Shown here: positions 1 to 4,243 of the stretch, in pieces
How positions within the stretch are numbered: position 1 is the stretch's first letter
Layout of the letters: every line of letters starts with the position of its first letter
Origin: Minisyncoccota bacterium
GTDB lineage: Bacteria; Patescibacteriota; Minisyncoccia; SW-4-49-11
Direction: 5' to 3'
Assembly: GCA_018609785.1 (NCBI GenBank)
Contig: JAHEOE010000112.1
Coordinates: forward strand, 1 to 6,913
Length of the DNA stretch: 6,913 nt
The notes under the pieces: model-generated
What the model was told of the DNA's origin: nothing
What the model saw: the letters and a program-made list of their open reading frames with translations, nothing else
Database searches by the model: none
Program-made: the position numbers and the translations under genes

Positions 1-170
1 GGACCGCTAAGGTGGTTAACTGCCCGATTTCTGTTTTGGCTTATCCCGGTAGTCTCGGGTTTGCCGTGGTGTTTCAAGACCGATTAGGGCTTACGTCGAA
101 GCCACCCCCCCGGCGGGCCGGGGCTAAGGGACTTCCCATCCTGACTACATCCCTACTTACCGGGGGTTAG
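1..170. other. GC-rich structured segment, no supported gene
   Basis: This stretch is visibly richer in G and C than the next 800 bases. It holds a strong hairpin, CCCCGG (108-113) with loop CGGG and CCGGGG (118-123), and a weaker one at 45-49/55-59 (CCCGG with TCGGG). A plus-strand frame is open from the left edge to a TAG at 168-170 (about 55 residues), but the peptide is low in acidic residues and matches nothing I know. The minus strand also has a short frame open to the edge. GC-rich hairpins of this kind occur at the ends of IS200/IS605-type elements and in their TnpB guide RNAs, so an element end is possible, but I see no transposase. It could also be the edge of a gene lying to the left. 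Confidence 0.3.
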
Positions 171-285
171 TAAAAAGACTTTCGCTAATTATCTGCCCCC
201 ACTTAAATAATATACACATATCTCTGCCGAATATGAGCAGAATGTGAGCCTATATATTTACCCTCATTTAAAGGAAATAGGCTTG

Positions 286-350
286 AAGTGCTATATCGGC
301 GTTTTAGACTCTACGCCGTAGAATGTGAGAAAGTACAAGCTATAGCACTT
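286..350. repeat. Nested inverted repeat
   Basis: A perfect 10-bp inverted repeat (AAGTGCTATA at 286-295, TATAGCACTT at 341-350) encloses a second perfect 5-bp one (CGGCG at 297-301, CGCCG at 314-318). As RNA or a DNA cruciform this would be a forked stem-loop. The sequence AGAATGTGAG occurs inside it (320-329) and again upstream at 239-248, next to a small stem TCTGC/GCAGA (223-227/237-241). The right arm touches a TATA-like sequence (349-357). Position and form suit a protein-binding site or structured RNA; the function is unknown. Confidence 0.7.
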
Positions 351-357
351 ATAAAAG
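349..357 (+). promoter_or_regulatory. TATA-like box before the tandem array
   Basis: TTATAAAAG resembles archaeal TATA boxes and the TATAAAAAG at 819-827. Initiation about 25 bp downstream would fall inside the 11-bp repeat array and give a transcript with no open reading frame of note. It may only be a chance AT-rich word in an AT-rich region. Confidence 0.25.
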
Positions 358-359
358 TC

Positions 360-510
360 GTTGCTTTCGCGTTGCTTTCGCGTTGCTTTGGCGTTGCTTT
401 GGCGTTACTTTAGAGTTTTTTAGCGTTGCTTTGGCGTTGCTTTGGCGTTGCTTTAGCGTTGCTTTGGCGTTGCTTTAGAGTTTTTTAGCGTTGCTTTACT
501 GTTGCTGTAG
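360..510. repeat. 11-bp tandem repeat array, 14 units
   Basis: The unit is GTTGCTTTGGC. Units start at 360, 371, 382, 393, 404, 415, 425, 436, 447, 458, 469, 480, 490 and 501. Most are 11 bp; those at 415 and 480 are the 10-bp variant GTTTTTTAGC, and the last is a degenerate 10-bp copy. Variation sits mainly in the last three bases (CGC, GGC, AGC, AGA, ACT). Units 5-6 (404-424) and 11-12 (469-489) are the same apart from one base, giving a 65-bp higher-order period and suggesting block duplication. Iteron-like arrays of this size serve as replication origins, centromere-like sites or protein arrays in plasmids and viruses. No replication gene lies in the window, so the role is open. Confidence 0.9.
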
Positions 511-527
511 TTATGTCGCGCGCGTGA

Positions 528-678
528 TTTTCTTTTCCAACAAAATTGTTTTGTTAGAGCAAAGAAATTTTTGCCTGCCGCGAACGAATTTTTTGGAAAA
601 GAAAAAACAGTTTGCAAATAACAAAATTTCTTTGGCAACCCCCCAACAATTTTTTTATATCGCAAAGAAATCTTTGCG
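528..678. repeat. AT-rich tract of overlapping palindromes
   Basis: There is a perfect 13-bp inverted repeat, TTTTCTTTTCCAA (528-540) with TTGGAAAAGAAAA (593-605). A short hairpin AACAAAA/TTTTGTT (539-545/549-555) overlaps its left arm. Two almost identical 16-bp palindromic units, GCAAAGAAATTTTTGC (559-574) and GCAAAGAAATCTTTGC (662-677), differ by one base; the second forms a 7-bp stem with loop AAAT (661-678). AAATTTCTTTG (624-634) is a perfect 11-bp inverted match to 560-570. Alternative pairings compete, so this is a family of related short repeats rather than one hairpin. No open frame here looks like a gene. An origin, packaging site or decayed miniature mobile element are all possible. 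Confidence 0.75.
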
Positions 679-720
679 TTTCGCAAACAACCCACCCGCG
701 ACTGAAAATATACCCAATAT

Positions 721-755
721 GGGGTAGAGTTTACCCCCCTGTCAGCAAACTGACA
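721..755. repeat. Two adjacent small hairpins
   Basis: GGGGTA (721-726) pairs with TACCCC (732-737) around a 5-nt loop. Just after it TGTCAG (740-745) pairs with CTGACA (750-755) around CAAA. A TACCC at 711-715 could also pair with 722-726, giving an alternative fold. There is no following T-run on the plus strand, so a simple terminator is not indicated. They may belong to the same control region as the palindromes to the left. Confidence 0.5.
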
Positions 756-806
756 TAGCCCGCATAAGTATAGAATACACACTGAATCTTTGACCATACA
801 AACAGT

Positions 807-845
807 ACGGTGTAGTAGTATAAAAAGCCTTTGCTGCTACACTGT
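807..845 (+). promoter_or_regulatory. Promoter with TATA box inside an inverted repeat
   Basis: TATAAAAAG (819-827) is a good archaeal TATA box; transcription would start near 845-850. It lies in the spacer of a 12-bp imperfect inverted repeat, ACGGTGTAGTAG (807-818) and CTGCTACACTGT (834-845). Ten positions are exact and two (809/843 and 816/836) would be G-U in RNA. A dimeric repressor bound to both arms would block TATA-binding protein, so this reads as a promoter with an operator. The first long frame downstream is the gene at 1007, which would then have a leader of about 160 nt unless its own proximal promoter is used. A small hairpin CTGTG/CACAG (856-860/868-872) follows. Confidence 0.5.
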
Positions 846-967
846 CGGCGCGTCGCTGTGTTCACCCCACAGAGGATAGTAGCTACAAACACCATAATAA
901 CACAATATACTATACTCTAAATAATGCGCGCGCCCACACGCACGCGCGAGTCTTGCGATTTTACCAC

Positions 968-982
968 CGAAACCTTTTTATG
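968..982 (+). promoter_or_regulatory. Proximal promoter (BRE plus TATA) of the 1007 gene
   Basis: CGAAA (968-972) followed by TTTTTAT (975-981) matches the purine-rich BRE plus T/A-rich box of haloarchaeal promoters. The box centre is about 28 bp before the ATG at 1007, the spacing expected for a transcript that begins at the start codon. No Shine-Dalgarno sequence precedes that ATG, which also fits leaderless expression. A further AT-rich box, ATATACTATA (905-914), lies upstream but would start transcription near 935-940, where I support no gene. Confidence 0.55.
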
Positions 983-1006
983 GATGGCTGTGCAACTGTA
1001 TCATAT

Positions 1007-1642
1007 ATGTCTACTGACGACGATACTACACCAACCCTTTCTACTTCATCCACTGAATCTGACCATACAAAGAGTGAAGCTCTCGACTATGCAACGACAA
1101 AGTTGCAGAAGAAAAATCTACGCGCTCAGCAATCAGGAGGTGGCAACGGAGCAGAAGAACGCTTTATTGACAAAGAAACCCCACAAGAAAATGATGGACG
1201 TTCGCAGACTGTCACGGGATTCGACCCGCACGATGCCCAAAGTGAGAAAGTCTATCGGCAGGGAGAATGGATTGACAAGTGGGAATGGCTCAACCAACTA
1301 AATGACGGCGTGCAGAATAAAAATAGAAGTAAACACAACTGGAGGGCAGGGAAGTTGAATGACGCAAAGCTAATTGCTAACAGACTTGAATTAACTCGAC
1401 CTGAGCGTGATAAGCTCAAACGAATGGCTGACTCGGTAAACTTTAATCGGTTTGGGTCCTATCGCAGTGAAGAAGTGTTACTTGCGTGTGCTTCACTGAT
1501 TTCTGACGAGAACACAACAGTGTACGACAACCGAATCATTTTACAAGACGAGTTCCGAAGAATGTTGACTTCATTTGATATGGGGTCGAACGACCACCAA
1601 CAGATTCGACAGGCGATACGCGATAGGACGGAATACTTTTAA
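1007..1642 (+). CDS. Hypothetical acidic protein with helical C-terminal domain
   Basis: A 211-residue protein I do not firmly recognise. The frame is open further upstream (a TTG at 953, an ATG at 980), but ATG 1007 is preferred because a BRE/TATA pair sits at leaderless distance and the upstream residues are hydrophobic and Cys-containing, while the chain from 1007 starts MSTDDDTTPT, like halophilic N-termini. Residues 1-80 are polar, Ser/Thr/Asp/Glu/Gln-rich and probably disordered. Residues 83-211 are helical, with a Trp-rich stretch (W88, W92, W94, W112), LELTRPERDKLKRMA (127-141), FGSYRSEEVLLACASLI (149-165) and a final helix ending RQAIRDRTEYF. The last part recalls cyclin-like repeats of transcription factor B and halobacterial proteins annotated as RNA polymerase subunit epsilon; this is from memory and weak. 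No Cys/His zinc site or membrane segment is seen. It lies just upstream of the packaging operon, on the same strand but separately promoted, so a regulatory or DNA-binding role is plausible. Confidence 0.8.
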   Translation: MSTDDDTTPTLSTSSTESDHTKSEALDYATTKLQKKNLRAQQSGGGNGAEERFIDKETPQENDGRSQTVTGFDPHDAQSEKVYRQGEWIDKWEWLNQLNDGVQNKNRSKHNWRAGKLNDAKLIANRLELTRPERDKLKRMADSVNFNRFGSYRSEEVLLACASLISDENTTVYDNRIILQDEFRRMLTSFDMGSNDHQQIRQAIRDRTEYF

Positions 1643-1675
1643 CGGGTAAACACAGAGTCGCGCTAACTCCATAGA

Positions 1676-1703
1676 GACTTAAAAATGAGAATCCACTTTT
1701 AAA
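1676..1703 (+). promoter_or_regulatory. Probable promoter of the packaging operon
   Basis: The 125-bp gap after the 1007 gene holds two TATA-like words, TTAAAAA (1679-1685) and TTTTAAA (1697-1703). The second would start transcription near 1725, leaving a leader of about 40 nt that contains the Shine-Dalgarno sequence of terS. I see no clear terminator for the preceding gene, so read-through is also possible. Confidence 0.4.
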
Positions 1704-1741
1704 CGACAATAATGATTACAAGCTATATGAGGACCGACACT

Positions 1742-1762
1742 ATCGGCTCCCGAAAGGGTGAT
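1742..1762 (+). promoter_or_regulatory. Stem-loop and Shine-Dalgarno sequence of terS
   Basis: GGTGAT (1757-1762) lies 5 nt before ATG 1768, a good archaeal ribosome binding site that fixes the start. It overlaps a small hairpin, CCC (1749-1751), GAAA tetraloop, GGG (1756-1758), which ATC/GAT (1742-1744/1760-1762) could extend across a bulge. The structure would partly hide the site and might moderate translation. The stem is short, so the effect may be slight. Confidence 0.4.
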
Positions 1763-1767
1763 ATACT

Positions 1768-2469
1768 ATGACAAATGGACCACGACCAGACGGACACGAA
1801 GAACTGCACGGGGAGCCGCTTGACAATGTGGACCAGATTGAAGCTGGCTACCACTGCAATGCTCGCAAGTGGAGTTGGGAAGACGAGGAGACGCAGGAGC
1901 AGCAGCTATTCAATGGCTTCTGTAACAATCGTGCTGGCTTTAAGACTGACCACGTTGGCGCAGGCCGGTGTACGTATCACGGTGGCTCTGCGGGCGCTCC
2001 AGAGAAGAATACAAACGCCGCAAAGCATCATCTCTACACACAGCGGTCGAACTATTACGAGACTCGTTCCGCTGAAGAGCAGTTGTGGATGGATGAGCTT
2101 GTGCGCTCGATGTTGGACGACGCACCGTTCAGTGCTGACAACTTCCAGAAGTTCCAGATGCTTCGGGAGATTGCGATTGATATGCACAAGAAGCGGCAGT
2201 CGAACGACTACACAGCAGACGAAGGACTTGTCAAAGAGAATGTTGTCCGCGATGATGACGGCGACCCGATGATGCGCGACGGCGAGCTTGTTACAGATAC
2301 AGACGAGAACCCTGTGAATATGGCCTATGACCGCCTTGACAGAACGATGACGCGGAAGATGAAGGAGTTAGGACTCCTTGATGACCCCGAAAGTCAAAAG
2401 GCAGAGAGCGGCCAGTCTATCGCAGAGCAGCTTGCAGAGCTTCGAGAAGGAAGTAATGACAATGAGTGA
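1768..2469 (+). CDS. terS: Terminase small subunit (probable)
   Basis: Small subunits of the terminase bind viral DNA, choose the packaging start and regulate the large subunit. This 233-residue protein has a Cys/His cluster resembling that of many phage and haloviral small terminases: C30 (YHCNAR), C52 (NGFCNNRAG), then GRCTYHGG with C68 and H71, followed by GAPEKNTNAAKHHLY (76-90). C30, C52, C68 and H71 could bind one zinc ion. Residues 100-145 look helical, as expected for oligomerisation; 150-185 are strongly acidic with a DDDGDP stretch, and 186-230 are helical again. ATG 1768 has a well-placed GGTGAT. The last codons overlap the next gene by 8 nt, and the large terminase follows one gene later, which strongly supports the assignment. 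The family call rests on the motif and position, not on a database search. Confidence 0.8.
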   Translation: MTNGPRPDGHEELHGEPLDNVDQIEAGYHCNARKWSWEDEETQEQQLFNGFCNNRAGFKTDHVGAGRCTYHGGSAGAPEKNTNAAKHHLYTQRSNYYETRSAEEQLWMDELVRSMLDDAPFSADNFQKFQMLREIAIDMHKKRQSNDYTADEGLVKENVVRDDDGDPMMRDGELVTDTDENPVNMAYDRLDRTMTRKMKELGLLDDPESQKAESGQSIAEQLAELREGSNDNE

Positions 2470-2848
2470 TAACATCTTTGAAGACACACCACTTGAGCCG
2501 TTTAGCGGCGGCTACTACGGTGCGCGATTTCAGGTCCAAGCGTATGACGATGGGCCAGTTATCGAGCAATCGTTGTTTGATTACATCGAGGCAAATATCT
2601 ACGAACAGACGAGTTCACCACCGTGGGCGCGAGTTGGAATGAGCGAATCTCCATACTTCCAGCTTGGTGGTGAGCCGGGTATCCCTGGAAACGTTCTTGG
2701 GATGCCAGAAGATTTTATCCGAAAGTATAAAGTGCTTGACAATGGCCACACGCACTGGATTATGCTCGTAAAGCCCGGCTATGCGTATATGCTTTCTGTA
2801 AATGATAATCTCGAAGAGCAGTTAGAGGACACAGAGATTGACTGGTGA
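2462..2848 (+). CDS. Hypothetical protein between terS and terL
   Basis: A 128-residue acidic protein that I do not recognise. ATG 2462 (MSDNIFED) is chosen: GGAAG at 2449-2453 lies 8 nt before it, while ATG 2456 in the same frame would be only 2 nt from that sequence. The start lies inside the end of terS (8-nt overlap), implying translational coupling. The chain seems to be mixed alpha/beta: GGYYGARFQVQAYDD (residues 15-29), a likely helix SLFDYIEANIYEQ, a Pro/Gly-rich middle with GGEPGIPGNVLGMP, then alternating hydrophobics HTHWIMLVKPGYAYML and an acidic tail EEQLEDTEIDW. No signal peptide, membrane segment or Cys residue is present. Its place between the terminase genes suggests a packaging accessory or head factor; this is inference from position only. 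Confidence 0.75.
   Translation: MSDNIFEDTPLEPFSGGYYGARFQVQAYDDGPVIEQSLFDYIEANIYEQTSSPPWARVGMSESPYFQLGGEPGIPGNVLGMPEDFIRKYKVLDNGHTHWIMLVKPGYAYMLSVNDNLEEQLEDTEIDW
2844..2848 (+). promoter_or_regulatory. Shine-Dalgarno sequence of terL across upstream stop
   Basis: GGTGA spans the last coding bases and TGA stop of the preceding gene and lies 6 nt before ATG 2855. Ribosomes ending the upstream gene would be placed directly on the terL start. It fixes the terL start and argues for coupled synthesis. Confidence 0.65.
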
Positions 2849-2854
2849 AAGACA

Positions 2855-4207
2855 ATGCTCGATGAATCATTAGACCTGAAGCGGCTCGTCACAGAACCGT
2901 CATACTTTGTCAAAGAGTTTATCGGTGTCGAGCCGTTCGAGTATCAAAAAGAGTTTCTCAACGACGAAGCCAACCGAAAGCTCTTTGTAGCTGGTCGGCG
3001 TGTTGGAAAGTCACGCTCTGCATCGTGGAAGGCGCTTTGGTATGCTATTACACACTCAGAAGCGGAAGTACTTCTCACAGCGAAGACACAGCGGCAGTCG
3101 ATGGAGCTATTCCGTCAGATTAAGGCAGAGATTCGACAGAGCGAAGCAGAAAGCCAAGAGTGGGGAATTAGCCGCGAAACACGCACCGAAGTGAACTTCT
3201 CCAACGGGTCGCGCATCGTGTGTTTACCCCTCGGTCGGGATGGCTCGAATATTCGTGGATACGGTGCTGACCTCCTTATTGTAGATGAGGCGGCCTATGT
3301 CCCTGAAGGAATTTTTCAAGAAGTCCTAATGCCGTTTCTCGCCGTAGGTCAGAATCAGTTTATAATGATTTCGACGCCGCGGGGAAAGCGTGGCTTTTTT
3401 TGGGACCGATACGACGAGTCAAACCGTGGCGAGAATGATTACTTTGTTCAGCAAGTTCCGACGTGGAAGAATCCAAAAGTTGACGACGAGTGGGTTGAGC
3501 GACAACGAAAGAATCTTACGTCAATGCAGTTTAAGCGTGAGATTAAAGGTGAGTTTGACGAGAACACTGACGCTTACTTCACTGAGGAAGAAGTTACACA
3601 TGAGGATGTTGCTGTTGGACGACCTGTGCAGCGAGAGACTGATGCAGCATATCTTGGCGTAGACCTCGCTCACACAGGTGATGATGAGTCTGTGTACATT
3701 TCTCTCGACCAGAACGGAAACATATTCGACATCGAATATACGTCAAACAAAGAGCTTACAGATGCGATGGGACGCATTCGAGAGCTTGACAAATACAACA
3801 ATTACAACAAAATTCTTGTTGACCAGACTGGTCTTGGAGCCGGTGTTGTAGACCAAGTTCAAGAAGACCTTGGGAACAAGGTAGAGGGTATGAAGTTTAC
3901 GCTTGATAAGAAACAGTCAATTTACTCAAACCTCAAGAACAACTTTCAAGACCAGCAACTTACGTTCAGGTTTGAGCCAAATGCTGGCGAGGATACGAAC
4001 ACGATGAAACAACAGCTAACGGCGCTTGAGTACGATTACACAAGCTCTGGTAAGCTAAAAATATTCCACCCATCTGGTGAACATGACGACTTCTGTGACG
4101 CGCTCGCACTAGCTGCGTGGGCAAAGGATAAGAAGCGTACAGCACTAACAGATAAAGCGAGTATGAAGCCCTTTGACCTTGGGACTGTTAAAGGTACTAA
4201 ACGGTAA
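2855..4207 (+). CDS. terL: Terminase large subunit (ATPase-nuclease)
   Basis: The DNA-packaging motor: it docks on the portal, pumps viral DNA into the procapsid with ATP and cuts the concatemer. At 450 residues it is of usual length and looks complete. The N-terminal ATPase has Walker A GRRVGKS (47-53), Walker B LLIVDE (140-145) with catalytic E145, and coupling motif STP (173-175) in FIMISTPRGKRGFFW. The C-terminal RNase H-like nuclease shows its acidic set: D270 in LGVDLAHTGDD, D323 in ILVDQTGLGAGVVD, and D411, D412 and D415 in HDDFCDALALAAWA. This order fits the Terminase_6 type. ATG 2855 is supported by GGTGA at 6-nt spacing and by conserved sequence beginning soon after (EPFEYQKEFL, residues 26-35). 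No frameshift, intein or lost catalytic residue is seen, so the enzyme should be active. Confidence 0.96.
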   Translation: MLDESLDLKRLVTEPSYFVKEFIGVEPFEYQKEFLNDEANRKLFVAGRRVGKSRSASWKALWYAITHSEAEVLLTAKTQRQSMELFRQIKAEIRQSEAESQEWGISRETRTEVNFSNGSRIVCLPLGRDGSNIRGYGADLLIVDEAAYVPEGIFQEVLMPFLAVGQNQFIMISTPRGKRGFFWDRYDESNRGENDYFVQQVPTWKNPKVDDEWVERQRKNLTSMQFKREIKGEFDENTDAYFTEEEVTHEDVAVGRPVQRETDAAYLGVDLAHTGDDESVYISLDQNGNIFDIEYTSNKELTDAMGRIRELDKYNNYNKILVDQTGLGAGVVDQVQEDLGNKVEGMKFTLDKKQSIYSNLKNNFQDQQLTFRFEPNAGEDTNTMKQQLTALEYDYTSSGKLKIFHPSGEHDDFCDALALAAWAKDKKRTALTDKASMKPFDLGTVKGTKR

Positions 4208-4232
4208 TATAAATGATTAATACAGACAAAAA

Positions 4233-4238
4233 GGTGAT
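4233..4238 (+). promoter_or_regulatory. Shine-Dalgarno sequence deciding a GTG start
   Basis: GGTGAT lies 5 nt before GTG 4244, with the same sequence and spacing as at terS. It supports the GTG start of the portal gene. The 36-bp gap after terL also holds a TATA-like TATAAATG (4208-4215), but it seems too close to give a useful leader, so I do not call a promoter. Confidence 0.6.
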
Positions 4239-4243
4239 GTAAC

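Noticed and set aside
1..90. Possible tRNA or rRNA fragment
   Set aside because: I found no T-loop sequence, no acceptor-stem pairing and no recognisable rRNA core on either strand.
360..510. Tandem array as a CRISPR
   Set aside because: Units are contiguous 11-mers with no unique spacers and no cas gene is present.
491..727. Plus-strand open frame of 78 codons in the AT-rich tract
   Set aside because: Composition is driven by the AT-rich palindromes, it starts inside the array, and no promoter or ribosome site is placed for it.
453..797. Minus-strand open frame of 114 codons
   Set aside because: It runs through the palindromes and ends inside the tandem array, is basic and Cys/Phe-rich unlike the real genes here, and has no ribosome site. 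The frame is a by-product of repeats.
927..948. CGCGCG inverted repeat (927-932/943-948) as a terminator or regulatory hairpin
   Set aside because: The stem is real, but there is no T-run and simple CG repeats pair easily by chance; I see no reason to assign a role.
924..1301. Plus-strand frame of 125 codons from ATG 924
   Set aside because: It overlaps the 1007 gene in another frame and encodes a very basic, Met/Leu/Arg-rich chain unlike halophilic proteins. The 1007 frame is longer, acidic and better placed to a promoter.
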